Under the pieces are notes generated by a model. It did not search any database, was not told the origin of the DNA, and saw only the letters and a list, made by a program, of their open reading frames with translations. Positions 26,741 to 36,085 of a stretch of 64,000 nt of DNA are shown here, piece after piece (position 1 is the stretch's first letter; every line of letters begins with the position of its first letter). A program made the translations under genes and the position numbers. The stretch is from Dictyobacter aurantiacus (lineage in GTDB: Bacteria; Chloroflexota; Ktedonobacteria; Ktedonobacterales; Ktedonobacteraceae): the NCBI RefSeq assembly GCF_003967515.1, contig NZ_BIFQ01000001.1:434001-498000 (forward strand). Reading direction: 5' to 3'.

Positions 26741-28327
26741 TCAGGGATTCACCCATTCACGGCCATCGCGCTCGATCAATTTATTCGCCTCTTCAGGACC
26801 CCAGGTGCCAGCGGCGTAAGGATAAACGGTCTCTGGCCCCATCTTTGCCCAGGCGCTGGTGATACTATCGATGATGCGCCAGGATTCCTCGATCTCGTCA
26901 CGACGGATAAACAGAGTAGAATCGCCCAGAATACAATCGGCGATCAGACGCTCGTATGCCTCTGGCAGTTCGATACCAAAGACGGTCTTATACGAGGCAT
27001 CCAGATCGATGCTTGAGAGATCATTGGCCGCGCCGGGTTTCTTGGCGCCAATACAGAGCGAGATCCCCTCTTCAGGCTGGATACGCAAGATCAGGCGATT
27101 GGGCTTCATGCCACTGATTTCATCTTTGGAGTACAACTGATGGGGCACACGCTTGAACTGAACCATGACTTCGGTGCTGCGTTTAGGGAGACGCTTGCCG
27201 GTGCGAATATATATCGGCACATCAGCCCAGCGCCAGTTCTCGATATACAGCTTGAGGGCCATAAACGTATCAGTCGTGGAATTAGGATCGACCCCTTTCT
27301 CTTGTTTATACCCCGGAACCTGCTGACCATCCATGGTACCCGCGGTATACTGACCCCGCACGGTCCTTTCGGCCACCTCCTCGGGTGTCAGCGTACAGAT
27401 AGCGCGCAACACTTTAACTTTCTCGTCACGAATATCGTTGGCCGAAAAGTCAGCCGGCGCCTCCATACAGGTCAAGGAAAGAATCTGCATCACATGATTC
27501 TGCACAATATCCTTAATGGTGCCCGCATGCTCATAATATTCGGCTCGGCCCTCAATGCCCAGGCTTTCAGCAACCACAATTTGAATATGATCTATATACT
27601 TTTGATTCCAGAGCGGTTCCATAATACTATTGGCGAAGCGCAAGGCCACGATATTCTGCACGGTCTCTTTTCCCATATAGTGATCGATGCGGTAGATCTG
27701 ATCCTCATGGAAAACACTTCCGATGACTTTATTCAAAGCTTTGGCCGATTCCAGATCATGTCCAAAGGGTTTTTCTGTGATGATATGCACCCAGGATTTT
27801 TTCTCTTGTTGGCCGTTGCTGCCATTCTGGGATGTCTGCTCGGGCTGGGCCAGTCCAGCTTTGCCCAGCGATTTGATAATCTCAACATCCGTGTCGGGTG
27901 GCGTCGCCAGATAATAGAGACGGTTCCCACCGGTTCCCTCTTCTTTATCTAATTTCTCGAGTAGTTGCTTTAAACGCTGGTAGCCCTCATCCTCGTCAAA
28001 GTTTGACTGGCAATAGAAGAGGCGTTTGGCGAAGGCTTGCCTGGCCTCATCGTCCAGTTTGTCATCTTCAGGCATATATTTATCGAGCGATTCGAGCACC
28101 ATGGAGCGCCAGCCATCATCACCTAACGGTCGACGGGCAAATGCGACGATACACATAGTCTCGGGCTGGGGATGGTCGTGGATAAGGTGTGCCAGGGTTG
28201 GTAGAATCTTACGTTGCGCCAGATCGCCGGTGGCTCCAAATAGCACAATGGCACAGGGATCTGGTGTACGACCACTTTGCCAGATCGTGTGCTTCTTTAA
28301 GTGAGGAGCGGTAGCTTGCTGAGTCAT
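26741..28327 (-). CDS. zwf: Glucose-6-phosphate dehydrogenase
   Basis: First step of the oxidative pentose phosphate pathway, giving NADPH. The coenzyme fold has 'VLFGATGDLAQRKILP', the active site 'RIDHYMGKETVQNI' carries the catalytic His and Lys. Length 528 aa is slightly above usual because of a hydrophilic insert around residue 155 ('QTSQNGSNGQQEKKSW'). The ATG at 28327 has 'aaggag' upstream. Single gene; no 6-phosphogluconate enzymes lie in the window. Confidence 0.95.
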   Translation of the reverse strand: MTQQATAPHLKKHTIWQSGRTPDPCAIVLFGATGDLAQRKILPTLAHLIHDHPQPETMCIVAFARRPLGDDGWRSMVLESLDKYMPEDDKLDDEARQAFAKRLFYCQSNFDEDEGYQRLKQLLEKLDKEEGTGGNRLYYLATPPDTDVEIIKSLGKAGLAQPEQTSQNGSNGQQEKKSWVHIITEKPFGHDLESAKALNKVIGSVFHEDQIYRIDHYMGKETVQNIVALRFANSIMEPLWNQKYIDHIQIVVAESLGIEGRAEYYEHAGTIKDIVQNHVMQILSLTCMEAPADFSANDIRDEKVKVLRAICTLTPEEVAERTVRGQYTAGTMDGQQVPGYKQEKGVDPNSTTDTFMALKLYIENWRWADVPIYIRTGKRLPKRSTEVMVQFKRVPHQLYSKDEISGMKPNRLILRIQPEEGISLCIGAKKPGAANDLSSIDLDASYKTVFGIELPEAYERLIADCILGDSTLFIRRDEIEESWRIIDSITSAWAKMGPETVYPYAAGTWGPEEANKLIERDGREWVNP

Positions 28328-28478
28328 AAAGGTTTCTCCTTAAGAATACGAAACAATCTTCCCAACCTGTACGTGTCCCTCTACTGAATGACATTGGCGG
28401 ACCCGGGCAAACGTACACGTCTATGATATATACGTACCACATATATCACACTTTGACACGTAAACCTTTCAGGTTGTT

Positions 28479-28527
28479 TTTTTTGTGTAGGTGCAGCCGC
28501 TTGACGCGGCTGCACCTACACAAAAAA
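28479..28527. repeat. Perfect palindrome in a divergent promoter region
   Basis: A 22 bp stem (28479-28500 with 28506-28527) with T6 and A6 edges. Unlike the others it does not follow a stop codon: it lies between the starts of zwf and the oxidoreductase gene, 38 bases before the ATG at 28566, so it should be in the leader RNA of that gene if transcription starts further upstream. Confidence 0.8.
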
Positions 28528-28565
28528 GCATATTTCACAACGCTCAAGGAGAAGAGAACACTCTT

Positions 28566-29981
28566 ATGAATTATGATCTCACCATTATTGGAGGAGGCTC
28601 GGCGGGGCTGACGGCGGCCCGGATCGCGCATTCGCTGGGTGCCCGGGTACTTCTCATCGATAAAGAACGATTGGGAGGCGATTGTCTTCATTATGGATGC
28701 GTGCCCAGCAAAAGTCTGATCCATGTGGCTGACCTGGTCATGCAGGCGCGCCAGGTCGCGCGATTTGGCGTACAGGGTGGACAAGGGCAGATCGATATGG
28801 AAAAGGTTGGTCAGTATATTCAAGAGGTGATTGGACGCGTTGCCGCCAATGAGCAGGCAGATATTGAAGGGGTAGATATAGCCTTCGGCAAGGTAACATT
28901 TCAATCACCCGGTGTACTGCGGCTCAACGACAAGAACATCACCAGCCGCTATACCTTAATCGCGACCGGCTCGCGTCCCGCCATACCGGCTCTCCCTGGT
29001 CTGGCAGAGATTGGTTTTTTGACCAATGAAACGGTTTTCGATCTCACCCGCCTGCCGTCTTCTCTGATTGTGCTGGGTGGTGGGCCGGTGGGCGTGGAGA
29101 TGGCGCAGGCACTGGCCCGGCTGGGAACACGAGTAACCATTGTACAACGCGCGCCGCAATTGTTACCACGCGAAGAGCCAGAAATCGCTGAGACTCTCGC
29201 CGATCTGCTGCGCGCGGATGGCATCACTATTTATACCAAGGCCCAAGCACTCCAGATCAGTCAGCATGATGGTCAGAAAAGGCTCAGTATCCAGCAAGAT
29301 GAGCAGACGCTGCTTTTGGAGGCGGAGGAGGTGCTGGTCGCCACGGGCCGCCGGCCCAATGTTGCGGGACTGGAGCTAGCCTCTATCGGCCTCCATCATA
29401 CAGAACGAGGTATCGTGGTCAACGATTATCTGCAAACAAATCTACCGCATATCTTCGCGCTAGGCGATGTGCTGGGCGATCTTTTCTTTACCCACGTTGC
29501 AGCCTATCAGGCCGGGGTAGCCGTGCGCAATGCGCTCCTTCCGATTGGAAAGCAGAAAGTCGATTATCGCGTCCTTCCCTGGTGCACCTTTACCAGGCCC
29601 CAGGTCGCTCATATTGGCCTGACACACGCGCAGGCGCAGGGCCAATATAAACATGTACGCGCGGTTACCTTTCCCTGGCGTGAGATTGATCGCGCTCAAA
29701 CAGAACATGAACAGGCTGGCTTCATCAAGTTAATCCTCAAGGGTCGCAAGGAGGAGATCGTGGGGGCCCATCTGATCGGGTCACAGGCAGGAGAGTTGCT
29801 GGGGGAGCTATCGCTGGCCATGAAACACCACCTCACCATCAGCCATATCTACAATACCATTCATCCTTATCCCACGTACAGTACGGGCCTCCAACAGGCA
29901 ACATTTCACGCCTACCTGCTTGGAAGCACGGTTAACACCAATCGCAAGCTGATTCAGACGATTCTGCGCATGAAAAAATAA
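28566..29981 (+). CDS. FAD-dependent disulfide oxidoreductase (mercuric reductase-like)
   Basis: Class I pyridine nucleotide-disulfide oxidoreductase, 471 aa. FAD motif 'IIGGGSAGLTAAR', redox-active Cys40/Cys45 in 'GGDCLHYGCVPSK', NAD(P) motif 'VLGGGPVGVEMAQAL' and FAD 'FALGDV'. The C-terminus 'HPYPTYSTGLQQATF' differs from the HPHPTLSE of lipoamide dehydrogenase, placing it with MerA-like/RclA-like enzymes; it has no N-terminal HMA domain or vicinal Cys pair at the end, so mercury reduction is unlikely to be its job. Start at 28566 with 'aaggag'. Substrate unknown. Confidence 0.88.
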   Translation: MNYDLTIIGGGSAGLTAARIAHSLGARVLLIDKERLGGDCLHYGCVPSKSLIHVADLVMQARQVARFGVQGGQGQIDMEKVGQYIQEVIGRVAANEQADIEGVDIAFGKVTFQSPGVLRLNDKNITSRYTLIATGSRPAIPALPGLAEIGFLTNETVFDLTRLPSSLIVLGGGPVGVEMAQALARLGTRVTIVQRAPQLLPREEPEIAETLADLLRADGITIYTKAQALQISQHDGQKRLSIQQDEQTLLLEAEEVLVATGRRPNVAGLELASIGLHHTERGIVVNDYLQTNLPHIFALGDVLGDLFFTHVAAYQAGVAVRNALLPIGKQKVDYRVLPWCTFTRPQVAHIGLTHAQAQGQYKHVRAVTFPWREIDRAQTEHEQAGFIKLILKGRKEEIVGAHLIGSQAGELLGELSLAMKHHLTISHIYNTIHPYPTYSTGLQQATFHAYLLGSTVNTNRKLIQTILRMKK

Positions 29982-30007
29982 GCGCCTCCCAGGAGGGAGG
30001 CGCGTTT
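29982..30007 (+). terminator. Terminator between convergent genes
   Basis: 'gcgcctcc' pairs with 'ggaggcgc' (29982-30003), followed by 'gtttc'. It starts directly at the stop codon of the oxidoreductase gene. Confidence 0.7.
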
Positions 30008-30015
30008 CACGCTAC

Positions 30016-31065
30016 TCATGCCGCGTCGGACGAAGAGGGGGCTGCGTATTTCTTCCGCTGCGGCACGCTCTCACGCACATGTTTCAAGAAGCGCACAGGT
30101 GGACTGACCATAATCGCCACCAGCAACGCACAAAGAAGAATCGGCAATAAGAGAGATAACGTCACTGCTCCGCCCAGCGCGATATGCAAAAGTGCCAGGC
30201 AGACAAACTGAGAAATAACCAGCAACAGGAGCAGACCAGCGGAAGTCGAGAGCGTGACTGTCTTCCAACGCGCACGAAAGCGGTCATCTAAGAGCTTCTG
30301 ACGCATCTGCGCCTGTTGGGACGCACTCTGTTGTAAGGTAGCCAGCTGGCGCCTCTCTTCATCGAGGTGCTGACGCTCCTTAGATAGCGTATCTGTTATG
30401 CGCTCCATCTCGCGCTTCAAATGAACCGCCTCAGCCAGGTATCGATCTCCATCGCTGCGGGCGCGCAGCTCTGCCGATTGCACAAAACGCAACAGGGGGG
30501 CTGGCATCTCCGCTTCTACCGCCAGACCATCTAATGTCTGAGCCATTGCATTCAGGCGCTGCTGGATCTCCTCATCGACCGACTGCTCAAAGCGTTGGGC
30601 AAAATCCTGCTGCGCCACTTTCAGTGCCGCACACTCATCATGCAGGTGATTGCGCTCATCCATCAATTCTAAGAGATGGGTTTGATAGTGTGCAATATCT
30701 TGCTGATGCCCGCTATGGATGACGGCAATCTCCTCCTCAAAACGGCCCTGCAGTTGCGCCTTCTCTTCATCCAGTTGCCTGGAACGTTCCTGCAATTCCT
30801 CCAGAGAGATCCGCAGGCGCCGATTCTCTTCACGTAGCTGCACCATCTGTCGCCAGACGAATCTAGCACCAGGGGTTTCCGACCCGAGAGAGGGCAGGGT
30901 GTCCGTGTTCTTTTCGACCTGCTTCTGCTGTAAAATGTGTTGACGACGCTCATTCAAAGCACTACGGTGATCGAACGTACGTGGGAGCTGCTCGAGAGAC
31001 TCAGTCGTCTGTGGGGGCTGCTCGAGAGCTTCAGTCGTCTGTGAAACCTCTTCCATTGGAAACAT
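30016..31065 (-). CDS. Coiled-coil protein with two C-terminal membrane helices
   Basis: 349 aa, not recognised. Residues about 85-270 are a long heptad-rich coiled coil full of Glu, Gln, Arg and Leu; two hydrophobic helices follow ('LLLLLVISQFVCLALLH' and 'LLPILLCALLVAIMV'), then a basic tail, so the coil probably hangs in the cytoplasm from a membrane hairpin. Near the N-terminus a 10-residue unit around 'TTEALEQPPQ' is repeated in tandem (30-base DNA repeat at about 30983-31042). Start ATG at 31065 with 'aaggag' 11 bases upstream. A scaffold role is a guess. Confidence 0.75.
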   Translation of the reverse strand: MFPMEEVSQTTEALEQPPQTTESLEQLPRTFDHRSALNERRQHILQQKQVEKNTDTLPSLGSETPGARFVWRQMVQLREENRRLRISLEELQERSRQLDEEKAQLQGRFEEEIAVIHSGHQQDIAHYQTHLLELMDERNHLHDECAALKVAQQDFAQRFEQSVDEEIQQRLNAMAQTLDGLAVEAEMPAPLLRFVQSAELRARSDGDRYLAEAVHLKREMERITDTLSKERQHLDEERRQLATLQQSASQQAQMRQKLLDDRFRARWKTVTLSTSAGLLLLLVISQFVCLALLHIALGGAVTLSLLLPILLCALLVAIMVSPPVRFLKHVRESVPQRKKYAAPSSSDAA

Positions 31066-31249
31066 TTTTACGTTTGCTCCTTCATGTACAGCAAAAACAT
31101 ACATAGATGATAGAGTGCATAGAATGCAACTACAATGTTGAGCGCTTCTTGTAATAGATTATGCACGTAAGTTCGCAAATATGCAAGGGGAGGGATCACA
31201 ATGTTTATCACAAAATGGCTTTGTGCCTGTTCCAAAGATGGAAAAATAT

Positions 31250-31345
31250 GTTGATGCGGCAGGGTGCGGATCCGCACCCTGCCGCATCAACAGGGATGAG
31301 TATGGGGACGTCTGCGTTCCCCATGCCCTGGGCATACGAGGAAGC
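31250..31345. repeat. Palindrome with tail hairpin
   Basis: 20 bp arms (31250-31269 with 31272-31291) are perfectly complementary. A tail 'gatgagtatgggga' with a matching 'ttccccat' makes a second hairpin (about 31300-31331), like the tail hairpin at 5796-5820. It lies just downstream of the stop of the minus-strand hydrolase gene, so the tail is on the gene-proximal side. Confidence 0.75.
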
Positions 31346-31353
31346 AGAAACAT

Positions 31354-32409
31354 TTAGAGCTGACGATGGCGCTCAGGCAAAGCATCGGCGAGATGCCTGG
31401 CTAAAAATGACTGAATGACCAGGTCATATTGCAAAGGATTCCAGCCGTAAGCACCACAATGGACTTTGGCGTCGACAAAGTAGGTCTCGAGAGGAGCCCC
31501 ATAGGCAGCCGCTTCAGCCCTGATTTGATGGGCGTGATCTATTGGTATCAGATTATCTCCAGATGAGTGGATTAAGAGTATGGGTATAGGATGATACTTT
31601 AAAATCTTTTTCGAGCGTTGCTTCCAGCGTTTAAAGCTGGTGTCGGGTCGCGCGATGACAGTAAAACCATAACGGAGCCGGAACACGATGCGGCTCATGC
31701 CAACGATGCTCCAGGCCAGCAGCGTCACCAGCAATTGTGGCAAAGGTTGTCGGGGGTAACGCTTGAGCCATTCATCAACCAGTCGAAAGGCAACCAGGCG
31801 GCGTAGAATATCATCTGAGCGAGCATAGGGACTATCAGCAATGATGGCAACCACATCTGGATGTGGAGGAGTCAGCAGGGCAACCGCCGCTCCCATCGAA
31901 AAACCATGGATGATAATCTTGCCGGGGAGGGTCTCTGGTTGATGGCCGGCCACAAAGATCGCCGCTTCCATGTCGCGTACCTCGGCATTGCCGGCGGTGG
32001 TCATGACGCTTTCGCTATCTCCATGGCCGCGAAAATCAAAGAAGAGAACATTGTACCCTCGCGCATATTCCAGTTGCGCCACCGAACGCAGATGAGAGCG
32101 CGAAATGCGATAGCCATGGCAGAGGATAACGGTTGGCGCCGGCTGCGGTTGGGCCCAGAAATCCCCGCAGAGCAGCGTTCCATCGGCAGTACTAAAGAGC
32201 AACGAACGCTGCGCCATCTGTGGCGGCTCTTCAATCAGGACCGAGGGCATCCCCCAGTCCATCGCCGAATCCGGGATAGGGGTATGAGGACGTGAAAACT
32301 CCTGTACAAAGAAATGCGCTACAAGTGCCAATCCGCTGGTGACTGTCAGTCCCAGAATGCTCGCGGTACTGGTCGCAAGCCCTAGCGCCCATCGATGTTG
32401 CCCAGCCAT
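31354..32409 (-). CDS. Alpha/beta hydrolase, membrane-anchored
   Basis: 351 aa. One N-terminal hydrophobic helix ('ASILGLTVTSGLALVAHFF') should anchor it, with the hydrolase domain outside. Catalytic elements: nucleophile Ser in 'HGFSMGAA', Asp in 'HSSGDNLIP', His in 'KVHCGAYG', and the oxyanion-region 'CHGYRISRSH'. It resembles the BEM46/YqkD-like peptidase or esterase group. The ATG at 32409 has 'aaaggag' seven bases away; the TTG at 32415 is less likely. Substrate unknown. Confidence 0.85.
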   Translation of the reverse strand: MAGQHRWALGLATSTASILGLTVTSGLALVAHFFVQEFSRPHTPIPDSAMDWGMPSVLIEEPPQMAQRSLLFSTADGTLLCGDFWAQPQPAPTVILCHGYRISRSHLRSVAQLEYARGYNVLFFDFRGHGDSESVMTTAGNAEVRDMEAAIFVAGHQPETLPGKIIIHGFSMGAAVALLTPPHPDVVAIIADSPYARSDDILRRLVAFRLVDEWLKRYPRQPLPQLLVTLLAWSIVGMSRIVFRLRYGFTVIARPDTSFKRWKQRSKKILKYHPIPILLIHSSGDNLIPIDHAHQIRAEAAAYGAPLETYFVDAKVHCGAYGWNPLQYDLVIQSFLARHLADALPERHRQL

Positions 32410-32598
32410 AGACAAACTCCTTTACTTCCAAACTGGATCACCGATTAACACACACATGTCAACCGAACACAAGGAGGTGAAGTGAAGAAATAGAGGATCT
32501 CCAATTCTTCACCACACGAAATAGCAGGGCGAGATACGACCTTCTCTATCCCCAAAAACATGTTCTGATATGGGCTATGTTTTCAGGATAAAATCATA

Positions 32599-34119
32599 TC
32601 ATAACATTCCCTTTGACGCTGGCGCCAGCGACTGCATCGTCTGATCGAATGCGCTAGCTCCAATCATATCTGCTACTATTTTACCCGAACTCATGACCCC
32701 AGGTAAACCCGCACCGGGGTGAGTTCCGGCTCCAGCAAAATATAGATTGGAAATATCCTCGCTAACGTTGTGGGGTCGGAACCAGGCCGACTGCGTCAGG
32801 ATGGGTTCGACGGAGAAGGCGCTGCCAAGATAGCTGTTGAGCTCATTGCAGAAGTGGAGCGGATCAATGTGGTGCTCGGTCACAATATGCCGGGACAGGT
32901 CCGGCATGTAGTGCTCTTCCAGATACTGGATGATTGAGTCACGATAGGGCCGGGCAGTCGTGGTCCAGTCGGTATCACTTCCAAGGTGCGGCACAGGCGA
33001 TAAGACATACCAGGCATCGTGGCCCTCGGGCGCCAGAGAGGGGTCGGTAGCGGTCGGTCGATGCAGGTAGAGCGAGAAATCTTTGGCCAGGACCTTGCGC
33101 TTAAAGATATCGTCCAGTAATCCTTTATAGCGCGGCCCCATCAGGATTTCATGATGAGCCATATTCTCATACTTGCGATCGGTGCCAAAATAAAGCACAA
33201 ACAGCGACATCGAGTATTGCATATTTTTGAGCTTGCGATCGCTATTCTTCTGACGAAAACGCTCAGGGATCAAGCGCATATAGGTAAAGGCCACATCTGC
33301 ATTGCTGACGACGATATCCGCCGGGAAAAACTCACCCGCGCGCGTACCCACTCCTTCGGCCCGCCTGCTCCCCTCATTGATGACGATCTCGCTTACTTCC
33401 TGGTTGAGATGAAGCTGGCCGCCCATATCCTCAAAGAGACTGACCAGCGCACGCACCAGGGCACCGGTCCCCCCCATAGCGAACCAGACTCCAAAGCGCT
33501 GCTCCAGCGTATGGATCAGGGCATAAATGGAGGTGCTCTGGAAAGGATTGCCGCCAATCAGCAAAGGATGAAAGCTGAAGACCTGGCGCAGACGCTCGTC
33601 TTTGATATACTGGTTCACAAAAGCGGCGACAGATTTCTGGGATTGTAAGCGTACCAGGTCAGGCAAGACCTTAGCCATCGAGCCAAAGGTGGTAAAAGGT
33701 TGATCGATCAGCTCAAAACCGGTTTTGAAGATCTTCTCACCCGCGCGCGCAAACCGTATATATCCCTCTTCATCCTCCGGATTAAATTCCCGAATCTGCC
33801 GCAGCAACTGTTCACGATCAGCGTTGTAGCGGAAAATCGAGCCATCCTCAAAGCGAATATTATAGAAAGGATCGATGGGTACCATTTTTACATAGTCTTC
33901 GGTTTTCTTGCCACACAATTCAAAGAGATCATGAATGAGCCAGGGGGCCGTAATGATGGTCGGACCACCATCGAAGGTGAAACCATCCTGCTCATATACA
34001 TATGCCCTCCCACCGGGCTTATCACGCTTCTCAAACATGGTTACCTGGTGGCCCTGAGCCTGTAACCGAATGGCGGCGGTTAACCCACCAAAGCCACTAC
34101 CAATGACAGTGATATTCAT
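32599..34119 (-). CDS. Phytoene desaturase family FAD enzyme (CrtI-like)
   Basis: 506 aa. N-terminal FAD motif 'VIGSGFGGLTAAIRL' and 'GGRAYVYEQDGFTFDGGPT', and the C-terminal signature 'FAGAGTHPGAGLPGVM', are those of CrtI, CrtN and CrtP/CrtD type carotenoid desaturases and oxidases. No phytoene synthase or other carotenoid gene is near, so the exact substrate is open. Strong site 'gaggag' before ATG. Probably a single gene; the hydrolase gene follows on the same strand 189 bases later. Confidence 0.88.
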   Translation of the reverse strand: MNITVIGSGFGGLTAAIRLQAQGHQVTMFEKRDKPGGRAYVYEQDGFTFDGGPTIITAPWLIHDLFELCGKKTEDYVKMVPIDPFYNIRFEDGSIFRYNADREQLLRQIREFNPEDEEGYIRFARAGEKIFKTGFELIDQPFTTFGSMAKVLPDLVRLQSQKSVAAFVNQYIKDERLRQVFSFHPLLIGGNPFQSTSIYALIHTLEQRFGVWFAMGGTGALVRALVSLFEDMGGQLHLNQEVSEIVINEGSRRAEGVGTRAGEFFPADIVVSNADVAFTYMRLIPERFRQKNSDRKLKNMQYSMSLFVLYFGTDRKYENMAHHEILMGPRYKGLLDDIFKRKVLAKDFSLYLHRPTATDPSLAPEGHDAWYVLSPVPHLGSDTDWTTTARPYRDSIIQYLEEHYMPDLSRHIVTEHHIDPLHFCNELNSYLGSAFSVEPILTQSAWFRPHNVSEDISNLYFAGAGTHPGAGLPGVMSSGKIVADMIGASAFDQTMQSLAPASKGML

Positions 34120-34505
34120 AGTTGCTCCTCATCATAAAGGATGGTGATATGTATCTATTCAGATAACCTGCTGCGTGCACGAGTAAGAAGCCGCTGCAAT
34201 GATGGGCATGCATGAGACCGCTACCACTCGCAGCACTGTGCATGGTTATCTATAGCTGCTAACAAATAAATGCACTGGCTACCCCCGGGGTCGTATTTGA
34301 TCAACCAGAGCACTATAGTGACGCCAGATGCCTATGAAGAGGGTAGCAGGCTCAACAGATAGCAAGCACACGAATAGTATACAAGAGTGTCCAGCATAAC
34401 AAAGAAAACCATACTTGTTTCTGTATGGTACAATGGTAGCACTTAGAGTGATATTGTAAAAAATACACTAAGTAGCAGCGCGCAAACGGAAGAAAGGGAG
34501 TAGCT
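34120..34505. other. Divergent gap between crtI-like gene and pncB
   Basis: No gene seen. The pncB promoter candidate and operator-like repeat lie near its right end (34408-34435). Confidence 0.4.
34408..34435 (+). promoter_or_regulatory. Operator-like inverted repeat and -10 box before pncB
   Basis: 'accatac' (34408-34414) and 'gtatggt' (34423-34429) form a 7 bp inverted repeat with an 8-base gap. It overlaps a -10-like 'tacaat' (34430-34435) about 70 bases before the pncB start. This could be the site of a NAD-metabolism repressor; no regulator gene is nearby. Confidence 0.4.
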
Positions 34506-35900
34506 ATGAATCGTCGTGCCCCTAGTATACATCCAGGATTGATGACAGATATGTACCATCCAGACTCAGCATATGTCTCCTGGCGGACAGGACAGAATGG
34601 ATCGACCACTTTTGATCTCTACACGCGCAGGGCCCCCTTCGGAGGTGCCTATTTACTGGTGGCCGGGCTTGAGGCGGCGGTAGAGTTTGCTCAGTCATTC
34701 CGCTATACAGATGACGAGTTAAAGTTTCTGGCCCATATTCGCGATTACGATGCGGCCTTCCTTGATGAACTGGCGGAACTCCGCTTTACTGGAGAGATCC
34801 TGGCCATGCCTGAGGGGAGCATCGCCTTTCCTCACGAACCTATTTTACGGGTCACGGCACCATTTCGTGAAGCCATACTGCTCGAAGCCGGTCTGCTACA
34901 GGCCATTGGGCTATCTACCTTGATCGCGACCAAGGCTTCTCGTATCGTTTATGCAGCCGAACAGGGGCGCCCACGACGCGTATCCGAATTCTCGTTTCGT
35001 CGCGCACAGGAACCCATGACAGTGGCGCGCGCCTCCTACATTGGAGGTTGTTCCAGCACCTCGCTGCTCAACGCAGCCTATGAATATCGCCTGCCCGCGA
35101 CTGGCACGGTCCCTCACGCGCTGATCGAGATGTACCCTACGGAGAAAGAGGCTTTTGAAGCGGTGGCTGAGGCGTACAATCGCTATACGCTACTGCTGGA
35201 CACCTATGATGTGCGGCGTGCCATTCATACCGCGATCGAAGTAGGATTGCGCTTCCAGGAAACGCTGGGGCATACGCTGGCGGCGGTACGTCTGGATAGC
35301 GGAGACCTGGTAGCTGATAGCATCTATGTACGAGAGCAACTGGATAAAGCAGGACTGCATAGCGTACGCATCCTCGCCAGCGGAGATCTGGATGAGTGGA
35401 AGATCCAGGAAATACTGCAGAAGGGCGCGACCGTCGATTCATTCGGGGTAGGGACGGCATTGGGCAGTGGTGCGGGGTCGCTTGAGCAACAGGTAGAGGG
35501 GGGCGCGCTGGGCACCGTCTATAAAGAAGCCTGGTATGTAGATGATCTGGGCAATGAATACCCTAAAATTAAAATCGCCGGCGCCAAAAGTACCTGGCCG
35601 GGCAAAAAAGAGATTTATCGCCATCCCGAGTGGAAAGAAGATATCATCCAGCTATCCCATGAGCCACGGCCCGACAGCTATCACCGACTACTCAAACCCG
35701 TCGTTCGCAATGGAGAAGTCGTGCCCGGCAGCCTGCCACCGCTCTCGGAGATTCGCGAATTAGCTCAGTATAATCTCAACCTTTTGCCAGAACATTATCG
35801 GCAACTCACGGTCACAGAACCATATCCAGTGCACTTCAGTGAAGGCATGCAGGCATTACGCAAACAGGCCTTTGACCTGGTTGGAGGCATCGAGGAATAA
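34506..35900 (+). CDS. pncB: Nicotinate phosphoribosyltransferase
   Basis: Salvages nicotinate to nicotinate mononucleotide in NAD synthesis. N-terminal 'GLMTDMYHPDSAYVSW' and 'FDLYTRRAPFGGAYLL', the central 'FSFRRAQEPM', 'GGCSSTS', and 'AAVRLDSGDL', 'ILASGDLDE', 'DSFGVGTALG' binding the phosphoribosyl moiety are all family motifs. Length 464 aa is normal. 'agaaaggga' precedes the ATG. Alone between its promoter and a 29 bp palindrome; other NAD genes are not in the window. Confidence 0.93.
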   Translation: MNRRAPSIHPGLMTDMYHPDSAYVSWRTGQNGSTTFDLYTRRAPFGGAYLLVAGLEAAVEFAQSFRYTDDELKFLAHIRDYDAAFLDELAELRFTGEILAMPEGSIAFPHEPILRVTAPFREAILLEAGLLQAIGLSTLIATKASRIVYAAEQGRPRRVSEFSFRRAQEPMTVARASYIGGCSSTSLLNAAYEYRLPATGTVPHALIEMYPTEKEAFEAVAEAYNRYTLLLDTYDVRRAIHTAIEVGLRFQETLGHTLAAVRLDSGDLVADSIYVREQLDKAGLHSVRILASGDLDEWKIQEILQKGATVDSFGVGTALGSGAGSLEQQVEGGALGTVYKEAWYVDDLGNEYPKIKIAGAKSTWPGKKEIYRHPEWKEDIIQLSHEPRPDSYHRLLKPVVRNGEVVPGSLPPLSEIRELAQYNLNLLPEHYRQLTVTEPYPVHFSEGMQALRKQAFDLVGGIEE

Positions 35901-35919
35901 ACCTGCGGTGCGCCAAAAG

Positions 35920-35983
35920 TTTATGCAGTGATGGGACACAACGGGGCGCAGATACGCCCCGTTGTGTCCCATCACTGCATAAA
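35920..35983. terminator. Perfect 29 bp palindrome behind pncB
   Basis: Arms 35920-35948 and 35955-35983 are perfectly complementary around a 6-base loop, 19 bases behind the stop. 'acctgcggtgc' (about 35900-35911) precedes it, as at 5617 and 23870. No T-run follows on the + strand. Confidence 0.8.
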
Positions 35984-36085
35984 GAGGGCCGACCATTAGG
36001 ATCTCTGGTTGCCAGTGTGCCAGATAGCAGAACTCATTCGTTAGAAGAATAGATTCAACAAAATATAAAGATAAGGCTATTTTTT

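Noticed and set aside
27140..27952. 270-residue + strand frame opposite zwf
   Set aside because: Antisense shadow of a strongly conserved enzyme; no ribosome site or motif.
28566..29981. Calling this gene lipoamide dehydrogenase for the fused E1
   Set aside because: The C-terminal active-site region is not HPHPTLSE-like, it is far from the E1 gene and has no E2 neighbour.
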